This document shows, piece by piece, positions 24,021-31,543 of a DNA stretch of 34,464 nt. Positions within the stretch are counted from its first letter, which is position 1; every line of letters begins with the position of its first letter. Both the position numbers and the translations under genes were made by a program. The notes under the pieces were generated by a model. The model saw only the letters and a program-made list of their open reading frames with translations. It did no database searches and was not told the DNA's origin. The stretch is from Blastocatellia bacterium (GTDB lineage: Bacteria > Acidobacteriota > Blastocatellia > Pyrinomonadales > Pyrinomonadaceae): assembly GCA_016789145.1 (NCBI GenBank), contig JAEUQI010000030.1, positions 1 to 34,464 of the forward strand. The letters run 5' to 3'.

Positions 24021-24237
24021 TAGCCCACGGTGCGAACCGTGGGAATGCTCACCACAATATTTCAAGGAACCGTCGAAGACGATGACATTCTTATTTCTCA
24101 CACATATTCAAGTCCGGTATTCCATGTCGCTTTCGATGAAGATCATCTTTGGAAATGAGTGCGGTGATGATATCACCGTCGTCGACGGTTCCGAGATGTT
24201 GGTGGTCGTCTGTTCCCACGGTTGGTACCGTGGGCTA
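24021..24237. repeat. Inverted pair of 25-nt palindromes
   Basis: 24021-24045 and 24213-24237 are inverted copies that differ only in the four-base loops. Each is a hairpin CCCACGGT-NNNN-ACCGTGGG, with loops GCGA and TGGT. The inner sequences also pair partly: GGAACCGTCGA near 24065 and TCGACGGTTCC near 24182. The element of about 217 bp resembles a non-autonomous inverted-repeat element or BIME; no gene is convincing inside. Confidence 0.7.
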
Positions 24238-24369
24238 CATTTATGGCGTTAACTTCGATGACTGAGATCTGTGTCGGCGGAACGCGACACAATTCGGATC
24301 TGTCAATTTGCATCCGTGCAACACACACCAATCTATGTTACACTGAGTTTTGGAGGTTTTTGAGGAACT

Positions 24370-24801
24370 ATGAGACCGAATTGGAAGGAGTTGCCGGTTG
24401 GGGATGTTGTGGGGCAGTGGGCGGCGCATTATGTGACTTTGAATCGGAAGGGGCAGATCGTGATGAGCCGGAAGACGTATCGGCGGGCTGGCGAGCCGGA
24501 GGCGTTCAACATTTTGTTTGACGATGTGAACAATCGGATCGGGCTAAAACCGACGCGGCTGTCGATGAAGAATGCCTATCGGGTGGCTCCGTGCGGGCGG
24601 CATGGCGGCAAGATGGTCCGTGCCTATCGGCTGTTGACCGAATACAACATCGACCTGCCCGCGACGGTGCAGTTTCAGAATATCGAGTTTGACGAAGGCG
24701 ACGTCATGATATTGGATCTGCGGACGGCGAAGGTATCAGCTCGAGCAAAGACGACTGCGAGGCGGCAAGGTGGCGGAGCAGCCAACTTGTGCCAGAGCTA
24801 A
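24370..24801 (+). CDS. Unknown protein, paralogue of the 568 gene
   Basis: A 143-residue protein related to the one at 568-969. The core HYVTLNRKGQIVMSRK, AGEPEAFNILFDD, RIGLKP, YNIDLPATVQF and EFDEGDVMILDLRTA aligns with that protein along most of its length, followed by a basic tail (SARAKTTARRQGG). GAGGAACT before the ATG is a strong ribosome binding site. No signal peptide or membrane helix, so it should be cytoplasmic. The VTLNRKGQI start and compact beta pattern faintly recall small DNA-binding AbrB-like folds, but I see no clear motif and do not assign one. It lies just after the RAYT and hairpin island and before an unrelated O-methyltransferase. Confidence 0.75.
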   Translation: MRPNWKELPVGDVVGQWAAHYVTLNRKGQIVMSRKTYRRAGEPEAFNILFDDVNNRIGLKPTRLSMKNAYRVAPCGRHGGKMVRAYRLLTEYNIDLPATVQFQNIEFDEGDVMILDLRTAKVSARAKTTARRQGGGAANLCQS

Positions 24802-24850
24802 CGGCCTACGCTGACTTAATGTCTGCTGCGATAGATGGCAGAATAGGTAC

Positions 24851-25483
24851 ATGATATTCACAGAAGAGATACAGTCGTACGCGGAAATTTTTACGTCGAG
24901 CGAAAGCGATGTGCTGAGGCAGCTTCGTGAGCATTGCTATGCGAACTATGAGGACAAGGCGATGCTGTCGGGATTTGTCCAGGGGCGGCTGCTTTCGATG
25001 TTCTCGCATATGATCAGGCCGCGTGTTGTGCTTGAGATCGGGACGTATCTTGGCTATTCCGCCCTGTGCTTTGCCGAAGGTCTGGCAGAGGGCGGAAAAG
25101 TAATTACATTGGACATACAGGAAGATACGAACGCGGTCGCACGTGCGTTTGTCGAAAAGAGCGAGTTTGCGGATCGCATCGAGTTTCATCTCGGTTTTGC
25201 GACCGAGATCATACCGTCGCTTAGCGAATCGTTCGATCTCGTATTCATCGACGCTGACAAACCGAACTACTCGAACTACTTCGATCTCGTCATCGACAAA
25301 GTTCGCCCCGGTGGCTTCATCATCGCCGACAACGTCCTCTGGAGCGGCAAGGTGCTCGACGACAGCAAGGACGAGAACACACAAGCTCTCCACGATTACA
25401 ACCAAAAGATCCAAACCGACATGCGAGTCGCGAATATTCTACTACCGATCCGTGATGGGCTAATGGTTACTCGGAAAAGATGA
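24851..25483 (+). CDS. SAM-dependent O-methyltransferase (COMT/CCoAMT type)
   Basis: A 210-residue class I methyltransferase of the O-methyltransferase family 3 (catechol and caffeoyl-CoA type), which uses a divalent metal to methylate a hydroxyl of a small diphenol. Motif I is VVLEIGTYLGYSALCFAEGL, the acidic strand-2 end is VITLDIQED, and the metal and SAM region is LVFIDADKPNYSNYF followed by GGFIIADNVLWSGKV. Its size and motif spacing match bacterial members. The stop overlaps the ATG of a small membrane protein gene by 4 bp, so they are co-translated. The substrate is not known. Confidence 0.9.
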   Translation: MIFTEEIQSYAEIFTSSESDVLRQLREHCYANYEDKAMLSGFVQGRLLSMFSHMIRPRVVLEIGTYLGYSALCFAEGLAEGGKVITLDIQEDTNAVARAFVEKSEFADRIEFHLGFATEIIPSLSESFDLVFIDADKPNYSNYFDLVIDKVRPGGFIIADNVLWSGKVLDDSKDENTQALHDYNQKIQTDMRVANILLPIRDGLMVTRKR

Positions 25484-25758
25484 AAAGGTACATAAAGTTT
25501 TTGGGGGTTTTTACGGCTGTTCAGCTCCTGCTTTTTGCTATTACATCAGCTTACTATTTGTACGAGGGTCTTCCCCAACTGTATCCGTCGTCCCCTGCCT
25601 ATCTTTATTGGTGGCCGCTTAACCATGGAAATTGGGGTCACGCAAGCCCTTTCATATTCTTGGTTGGTCCATTCATGCTAATCGTCTATTCAATCGTTGC
25701 AACGATTGGCTACGTCCTCGTAAGTACAGTTCGTTGGATATTCACCCAAAAGTATTAG
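25480..25758 (+). CDS. Small two-helix membrane protein, unknown function
   Basis: 92 residues with two hydrophobic segments (FLGVFTAVQLLLFAITSAYY near the start and FIFLVGPFMLIVYSIVATIG near the end), joined by a Trp/Tyr/Pro-rich loop (YPSSPAYLYWWPLNHGNWGH). The ATG overlaps the stop of the methyltransferase gene (ATGA), a strong sign of translational coupling and of a real gene. I do not recognise the family. Confidence 0.65.
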   Translation: MKRYIKFLGVFTAVQLLLFAITSAYYLYEGLPQLYPSSPAYLYWWPLNHGNWGHASPFIFLVGPFMLIVYSIVATIGYVLVSTVRWIFTQKY

Positions 25759-25850
25759 TTCCATGCCAACCTAATTGATGGTTACTTACCGTCAGATTTG
25801 TTCCATACTTGATCCATAGTTCGGCACTGGCCGAGACAAGGAGTATCAAG

Positions 25851-26744
25851 ATGACACCGGAAACTAAATTGGAAACTACAGTCAAAAAAGTTGAACGTAT
25901 TGTGGCTCCGCCGCCGAAGCATTGGGTTGGCGATGGTTTTAACGTGCACGGATTTTTGCCGCATGGGCCGCTGTCGGCTGAGAGGATGAGTCCGTTCTTT
26001 CTGCTGGATTACAATTCGCTGATGACGTTCCCGCCGAGGCTTGAGCCGTATGGCGTTGGGCCGCATCCGCATCGCGGATTTGAGACGGTGACGATCGCAT
26101 ACAAGGGCAAGGTCGCCCACCATGACAGCCGCGGCAACGGCGGCGTGATCGGCGAGGGCGACGTTCAGTGGATGACGGCGGGCAGCGGTTTGCTGCACAA
26201 GGAGTATCACGAGAAGGAACGCAGCAAGACCGGCGGGCCGTTTCAAATGGTACAGCTCTGGGTCAATCTGCCCGCAAAAGACAAAATGACCGAGCCGAAA
26301 TATCAGGCGATCACGAATGCCGAAATGGGCCGTGTCACATTGCCCGGCGGCGGCGAGGTTGAGATCATCGCAGGTGAATTCGAAGGCACGAAAGGCCCGG
26401 CGACCACATTTTCGCCCGTGCATCTGATAAATCTAAAGCCAAAGAAGGGCGAAAAGATCGATCTGTCCTATCCGGCTGGCTACACCACCGCGATCCTGGC
26501 GATCGAAGGTTCGGCAGTGCTTAATGGCGATAAGACTCTACCTCTGAACCATCTCGCTCTTTTCGAACGCGAAGGTGAAACGCTAACGGTCGAAGCCTCG
26601 GAAGACAGCGTTCTGCTCCTGATGAGCGGCGAACCGCTGAACGAACCGATCGCTCAATACGGCCCGTTCCTGATGAACACTCAAGAAGAGATCATGCAAG
26701 CAATTCGCGATTTTCAGATGGGCAAGTTTGGGGAATTGGATTGA
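25851..26744 (+). CDS. Pirin family protein
   Basis: 297 residues from the ATG at 25851; the frame extends 14 codons upstream but without conservation. Pirins are bicupin proteins that bind iron in the N-terminal cupin; some are quercetin 2,3-dioxygenases and others act as regulators. The metal site is visible in VGPHPHRGFETVTIAYKG, the HH motif in GKVAHHDSRG, and the characteristic VQWMTAGSGLLHKEYHEK follows. The C-terminal cupin segment starts near GEKIDLSYPAGY. Size matches the family. The gene converges on thrA, with only a hairpin repeat in between. Confidence 0.92.
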   Translation: MTPETKLETTVKKVERIVAPPPKHWVGDGFNVHGFLPHGPLSAERMSPFFLLDYNSLMTFPPRLEPYGVGPHPHRGFETVTIAYKGKVAHHDSRGNGGVIGEGDVQWMTAGSGLLHKEYHEKERSKTGGPFQMVQLWVNLPAKDKMTEPKYQAITNAEMGRVTLPGGGEVEIIAGEFEGTKGPATTFSPVHLINLKPKKGEKIDLSYPAGYTTAILAIEGSAVLNGDKTLPLNHLALFEREGETLTVEASEDSVLLLMSGEPLNEPIAQYGPFLMNTQEEIMQAIRDFQMGKFGELD

Positions 26745-26755
26745 TGAAGACTAGC

Positions 26756-26784
26756 GGCAAGCACGGATGCTTGCCGTTCCAGTC
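26756..26784. repeat. Hairpin repeat at the convergent pirin/thrA end
   Basis: GGCAAGCA-CGGA-TGCTTGCC at 26756-26775 is an 8-bp stem with a four-base loop, followed by GTTCCAGTC. The same hairpin plus flank occurs inside the terminase gene at about 1679-1706. On the minus strand, the repeat's edge (GACTGG) supplies the last two bases of the thrA stop codon TGA. It may act as a bidirectional transcription-stop or messenger-stabilising hairpin; no T-run follows. Confidence 0.7.
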
Positions 26785-29224
26785 AGCGAGCAGCTCGCAC
26801 AATATCCGCAAACACTCCCGCAGCCGTCACGTCGGCACCGGCACCGGCACCTTTTACAACGAGCGGCTGTTCGGGATATCGGTCGGTGTAGAACAAAACG
26901 GCGTTGTCTTTGCCCGAGAGATTCGCAAAATTGTGGTTCGGGCTGATGGACTGTAAGCCAACCGATGCCTTTCCGTCGGTCAGCGAGGCGATGTATTTGA
27001 GCATCTTTCCATCGCCTATTGCGTCATCTAGGAGCTTTCGAAAGTGAGCTTCGTGTTTGAGCATCTCTGCGTAAAAATCTTCGACAGTTCCCTGCAGACA
27101 TGACTGCGGCAGAAATCCTTCGTTCGCAATTTCGCTCATTTCAATTCGATGCCCTGACTCGCGAGCGAGGATCAATATCTTACGAGCTACGTCAGTGCCC
27201 GAAAGATCTAGTCGCGGGTCTGGCTCGGTGTAGCCTTCGTCCTGAGCCTGACGAACAACGTCGGCAAATGGCCGCGAGCCGTCGTAAGTGTTAAAGACGA
27301 AATTGAGCGTGCCGGAAAGCACGGCTTCGATACGTCGAACGCGGTCACCGCTTCTGAGCAGATCGTTAAGCGTGTTGATAACGGGCAGGCCGGCACCGAC
27401 GTTCGTCTCGAAAAAGAAATTGGCAGCGAACTCGCGAGCCGTGTTCTTCAGCGTCGAGTAATTTTGGAATTCAGAAGACGCCGCGATCTTATTGCAAGCA
27501 ATGACCGAAACGCTTTTCGACAATAGCTTGCCGTATTGCTCGACGACCATCTCGCTCGCAGTGACATCGACGAAGATCGAATTGCGCAGGTTCCGTTCGA
27601 TGATCGCGTCGGTAAATGTTGCAATAGTTGCGGTTTCGGCAGAGGACAGGCCATCTCCGTAAGTCATGAGATCGATGCCTTCGTCCGCAAGTAAGGCCGC
27701 TTTGCTGTTGGCGATACCGACGACGCGAACGTTTAACCTAAGCTCATCTAAAAGATGTTGGTGCTGTTTTTCGAGCTGATCGATCAACCGTTTGCCGACC
27801 GTGCCGACGCCGGCGATATACAGATTGATCTGCTTGCTGCCGTCCGAAAAGAACTCTTCGTGCAGAGTGTTCACTGCTTTTCGAACGTCTCGCGACGAAA
27901 TGATCGCCGAGATATTTCGTTCGCTCGAGCCTTGAGCAATAGCGTGAATATTGACGCCATTATTGCCGAGCGTCGTGAACATTCGGCCCGAAACGCCGGT
28001 GTGCTCTTTCATGTTATCGCCAACAAGAGCGAGGATCGCAAAGCCTGTTTCGACACCGAGCGGCTCGATACGGCCGATGTTGATCTCATATTCGAATTCG
28101 CCGTCCACGGCGGTTTTCGCAGACTCAGCGAACTTGTCTTCGACCGCAACGCAGATCGAGTGCTCGGACGAACTCTGAGTGATAAGAATCACATTGATCT
28201 GCGCCCTCGCGAGAGCGTCGAATAGTCGCCGCGAAAATCCGGGAATACCGACCATACCACTGCCTTCGAGACTGAGGACAGCGATATTGTCGATGCTGGT
28301 GATACCGCGGATCATTCCCGAAGCAGCCGTGCTTTCGGATTCGATCAGTGTGCCGACGGCGGCGGCGTCAAACGTATTTTTGATCAGGATCGGAATGCCC
28401 TTAGACATCACCGGCTGAATGGTCGGCGGATAGATGACCTTTGCTCCGAAATGAGAAAGCTCCATCGCTTCGCGATAAGTGATGTTTGGAATTTCACGAA
28501 CGCCGCGCACAAATCGGGGATCGGCAGTCATCATTCCCGAGACGTCCGTCCATATCTCGAGTACGTTCGCGTCGACCGCCGCTGCGATCAATGCCGCTGT
28601 ATAATCGGAACCGCCGCGACCGAGCGTCGTCGTGCTTCCGTCCTTGTCCGAAGCGATAAAGCCGGGAAATACAGTTACTTGTGAGCTTTCGTTTGCTATC
28701 AACGACTGTAGGGAGCTATAGGTACTTTGCAGTTCGACTGATGCCGAACCGTGTGATGAATCGGTCCTGATGAATGATCGGCTGTCGGCCCAAACGGCAT
28801 CGACACCGTCGGCTATCAACTTTGCGGCAACGATCTTGGATGAAACGATCTCGCCAAAACTTAGAATACGATCGAGCGTTTTGGGGCTAAGTTCGCGAAT
28901 GAGGCGGACGCCTTCGCATAGGTTTTCGAGCTCGCGGATGGTCACCTCGACAAATTCGGAGATGTCAGATCCATCACCGTCGGTAAAGAGTTCTTTGATA
29001 GTTTCGAGATGACGTTCGCCGATATGCTCAAGTACTTCAATATAACCGTCATCGCCTCTCTCGGCACGCCGGCCTGCGTCGATCAGGGCGTCGGTCGTGC
29101 CCTGCATTGCGGAAAGAACGACTGCGATCTTGCCGTCATTAGCCGCCGCTCGGATGATCGAGATCGTCGTCAATATCGCATCTGTTTTGCCAACGGACGA
29201 ACCGCCGAACTTTAGTACCTTCAT
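26783..29224 (-). CDS. thrA: Bifunctional aspartokinase / homoserine dehydrogenase
   Basis: Catalyses the first and third steps of the aspartate pathway to threonine and methionine. 813 residues, close to the 820 of Escherichia coli ThrA. The N-terminal kinase begins with KFGGSSVGK and has TLGRGGSDYTAALIAA; two ACT-type regulatory segments follow (about 310-460, with SLEGSGMVGIPGFSRRLFDA and ALVGDNMKEHTGVSGRMFTT), which suggests feedback control by threonine. The dehydrogenase half starts near 465 with LYIAGVGTVGKRLIDQL, and contains the NVGAGLPVINTL and EPDPRLDLSGTDVARK motifs. The ATG overlaps the thrC stop by 4 bp. The stop codon overlaps a hairpin repeat. The order thrC-thrA is the reverse of that in enterobacteria. 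Confidence 0.95.
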   Translation of the reverse strand: MKVLKFGGSSVGKTDAILTTISIIRAAANDGKIAVVLSAMQGTTDALIDAGRRAERGDDGYIEVLEHIGERHLETIKELFTDGDGSDISEFVEVTIRELENLCEGVRLIRELSPKTLDRILSFGEIVSSKIVAAKLIADGVDAVWADSRSFIRTDSSHGSASVELQSTYSSLQSLIANESSQVTVFPGFIASDKDGSTTTLGRGGSDYTAALIAAAVDANVLEIWTDVSGMMTADPRFVRGVREIPNITYREAMELSHFGAKVIYPPTIQPVMSKGIPILIKNTFDAAAVGTLIESESTAASGMIRGITSIDNIAVLSLEGSGMVGIPGFSRRLFDALARAQINVILITQSSSEHSICVAVEDKFAESAKTAVDGEFEYEINIGRIEPLGVETGFAILALVGDNMKEHTGVSGRMFTTLGNNGVNIHAIAQGSSERNISAIISSRDVRKAVNTLHEEFFSDGSKQINLYIAGVGTVGKRLIDQLEKQHQHLLDELRLNVRVVGIANSKAALLADEGIDLMTYGDGLSSAETATIATFTDAIIERNLRNSIFVDVTASEMVVEQYGKLLSKSVSVIACNKIAASSEFQNYSTLKNTAREFAANFFFETNVGAGLPVINTLNDLLRSGDRVRRIEAVLSGTLNFVFNTYDGSRPFADVVRQAQDEGYTEPDPRLDLSGTDVARKILILARESGHRIEMSEIANEGFLPQSCLQGTVEDFYAEMLKHEAHFRKLLDDAIGDGKMLKYIASLTDGKASVGLQSISPNHNFANLSGKDNAVLFYTDRYPEQPLVVKGAGAGADVTAAGVFADIVRAAR

Positions 29225-30513
29225 AACTTTCCGACCAAGATATCACGCACGGCTTCGTAGTCATTCTCAACTTCTATACTAGCGCTTGGACGAGATGCGA
29301 GTTCCGAAATGCTCGTAGGCAACGCACTCTCAAAGCCAAGTATATCTGCCACCGAGTCGAACTTAACCGGATGAGCCGTTTCTAGAAAGATGCCCTTTTC
29401 CCCAGTCGCTCGGTCCAAATTGTCCCTCAGTACCCGAAAAGCCACAGCGCCGTGCGGATCTGCAATGTAATTACATTGTTCATACATTTCACGCATCGTT
29501 GCTGCCGTTTCTACGTCACTGATGCTTTTCGCGGAGAACACCTCTGCTAGCTTTGCGTCATCATGTCCAAAGATCTCCAATATGCGTACGAAATTGTTTG
29601 GATCTCCTACATCCATTGCATTTGAGAGCGTTGTAATGCTTGGCCGCGGGCGATATTTGAATGTTTCCATGTAACGCGGCACTACGTCGTTCGCATTACA
29701 AGCGGCAATGAAGCGTTTGACAGGCAATCCCGACGCATTCGCAAGCATTCCTGCAGCAAGATTGCCTAAATTGCCGCTCGGAACGCAGAAAATCGGCGGC
29801 TCACCGTCCCACCGTGCAATGGCAGCGAAATAGTAGATTTGTTGCGGCAACCAGCGAGCGATGTTTATTGAGTTGGCGGAGGTGAGTTTTGCTTTGCCGC
29901 GTAGTGCTTCGTCCGCCAAGAGCTGTTTCGCGATAGCTTGGCAATCGTCAAAGGAGCCATGTAATTCCAATGTAGTTACATTCTCACCGAGCCGAGTCAA
30001 CTGCATTTCTTGTACTTTGCTGACTCGGCCCTTTGGGAACAGGATCACGACTTCGACGCCATCGACATTGTGAAAGCCCGCGGCAACTGCGCCGCCTGTA
30101 TCGCCAGAGGTCGCCACGACAACTACGGTCTTTTCCGAGAATGCTCGAGAGAAGTAGCCGAGGCATCTGCTCATGAACCGTGCTCCGACATCTTTGAATG
30201 CAAGCGTCGGACCGTGGAACAGTTCGAGAGCAGATATTTCATCCGTCAATCTGACGAGCGGCATTTCAAAGTTGACCGTTTCATGACAGATGCGGGCAAG
30301 TTCATCATCGGTGATCTCGCCCATTATGTATGGCTTCATCACCTGAAACGCCAGATCGCCGGTCGACAAGTCATCCAGACCGTTAAAGAAATTGACATCG
30401 TGCCTAGGAATTTCAGATGGAAAATATAGGCCGCGGTCGTCTGGCTGCCCAGCAAGTACGGCTTCGCGAAAGTTCGCGTTGGGCGAGCGTCGGTTTGTGC
30501 TAAAGTAGTGCAT
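29221..30513 (-). CDS. thrC: Threonine synthase
   Basis: Converts O-phosphohomoserine to threonine and phosphate with PLP, the last step of threonine synthesis. 430 residues, in the range of the enterobacterial-type enzyme. The PLP lysine is K107 in GPTLAFKDVGARF; the cofactor phosphate loop is in ATSGDTGGAVAAGF; SANSINIARWLPQQIYYF and PSGNLGNLAAGMLA are further family motifs. It is the first gene of a minus-strand unit with thrA (4-bp overlap) and is divergent from thrB with 71 bp between the two starts, so all three steps are probably co-regulated. No attenuator leader peptide was found. Confidence 0.95.
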   Translation of the reverse strand: MHYFSTNRRSPNANFREAVLAGQPDDRGLYFPSEIPRHDVNFFNGLDDLSTGDLAFQVMKPYIMGEITDDELARICHETVNFEMPLVRLTDEISALELFHGPTLAFKDVGARFMSRCLGYFSRAFSEKTVVVVATSGDTGGAVAAGFHNVDGVEVVILFPKGRVSKVQEMQLTRLGENVTTLELHGSFDDCQAIAKQLLADEALRGKAKLTSANSINIARWLPQQIYYFAAIARWDGEPPIFCVPSGNLGNLAAGMLANASGLPVKRFIAACNANDVVPRYMETFKYRPRPSITTLSNAMDVGDPNNFVRILEIFGHDDAKLAEVFSAKSISDVETAATMREMYEQCNYIADPHGAVAFRVLRDNLDRATGEKGIFLETAHPVKFDSVADILGFESALPTSISELASRPSASIEVENDYEAVRDILVGKL

Positions 30514-30584
30514 TAAAAGGGCGTTTCAGAGCAGAACTGCTTGCTCAATCCTTATGATATACGTCCTGCGAACGAATCGAAAGT

Positions 30585-31502
30585 ATGACTGAAGTTACTG
30601 TCAGAGCACCGGCCACGGTTTCCAACGTTGTTGTAGGATTCGACTGTCTCGGGTTCGCTCTTGAATTGCCATTTGACGAGGTTACGGTTCGAATTATTGA
30701 CGAGTCACGGGTTCGTATTATCCATCACGACGATTTCGATCTACCGACTGAGCCTGAACAGAACGTCGCAGGCGTTGCTCTGAGCGCTTTGATCAAGACT
30801 GCAGAACTTACTCATGGGTTTGAGGTCGAGATAACGAAGAACATTATGCCGGGCAGCGGCGTTGGTTCGAGTTCGGCAAGCTCGTGCGGTGCTGTATTCG
30901 CGGCAAATCAGTTAATTGGCGACAGATTTACGAAGCACGATCTTACCGAACTTGCAATGCTCGGTGAGCAACTAGCTTCAGGCTCGCGTCATGCTGACAA
31001 CGCGGCGCCATGTATTTACGGCGGCTTTGTTCTCGTGCGTTCGACGGATCCGCTCGACATTACCGAGATCGAGCATCCGCCACTGTGGGCGACGGTCATT
31101 CATCCACAGATCGAGGTCAAAACAAGCGAATCTCGCGCGATACTCCCGAGTCAAGTTCCGCTCAAAGACGCAGTGCGAAATTGGAGCAATCTCGCTGCAT
31201 TTGTTACTGCATTGTCTTCCGGCGATTACGACCTGATGGCTCGATCGATGGAAGACTTTATCGTCGAACCTGTACGGCAGACGCTCATACCTAAGTATGA
31301 AGAAGTCAAAGCCGCTTGCCTGGAGGCCGGCGCAATTGGCGGAGGCATTTCGGGCTCAGGCCCATCGATGTTCATGCTGAGCGACAACATCAACACTGCT
31401 GACGAAGTAGCTGACGCCATGGAATCAGTATTCTCAAACTCTGAGATCGAACGTAATGTATATGTATCGGCGATTAGCCGTGATGGCGTCACGATCATGT
31501 AA
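30585..31502 (+). CDS. thrB: Homoserine kinase
   Basis: A GHMP-family kinase of 305 residues that phosphorylates homoserine to O-phosphohomoserine, the substrate of ThrC. The GHMP phosphate loop is PGSGVGSSSASS at 89-100, and the start MTEVTVRAPATVSNVVVGFDCLG is typical, as is GGGISGSGPSMFML near the end. It is divergent from thrC. A TATGAT at 30553-30558 could be its -10, but I see no good -35. clpA follows after 41 bp on the same strand. Confidence 0.94.
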   Translation: MTEVTVRAPATVSNVVVGFDCLGFALELPFDEVTVRIIDESRVRIIHHDDFDLPTEPEQNVAGVALSALIKTAELTHGFEVEITKNIMPGSGVGSSSASSCGAVFAANQLIGDRFTKHDLTELAMLGEQLASGSRHADNAAPCIYGGFVLVRSTDPLDITEIEHPPLWATVIHPQIEVKTSESRAILPSQVPLKDAVRNWSNLAAFVTALSSGDYDLMARSMEDFIVEPVRQTLIPKYEEVKAACLEAGAIGGGISGSGPSMFMLSDNINTADEVADAMESVFSNSEIERNVYVSAISRDGVTIM

Positions 31503-31530
31503 TTCTCGTTTGATTCGTAACGAAAACTGT

Positions 31531-31536
31531 TAGAAT
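31531..31536 (+). promoter_or_regulatory. -10-like box just before clpA
   Basis: TAGAAT at 31531-31536 is only 7 bp from the ATG at 31544, so transcription would start almost at the A of ATG, a leaderless arrangement. A TTGATT at 31510-31515 has a short 15-bp spacing. No ribosome binding site is visible before the ATG, in line with leaderless initiation, but read-through from thrB is an equally good explanation. Confidence 0.3.
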
Positions 31537-31543
31537 AAAGTCA

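Larger units (their letters stand above)
23651..24369. other. Intergenic stretch with hairpins, no gene supported
   Basis: About 720 bp between the RAYT unit and the 24370 gene. It contains an 8-bp-stem hairpin at 23735-23754, a GGA-loop hairpin GCGGC-GGA-GCCGC at 23976-23988, and the inverted palindromes at 24021 and 24213. One frame from an ATG at about 24081 would encode about 57 residues that end inside the second palindrome; it has no ribosome binding site and I do not call it. Other open frames lack coding character. Confidence 0.5.

Noticed and set aside
24081..24254. Short frame of about 57 residues between inverted palindromes
   Set aside because: No ribosome binding site, and its end is encoded by the palindrome itself.
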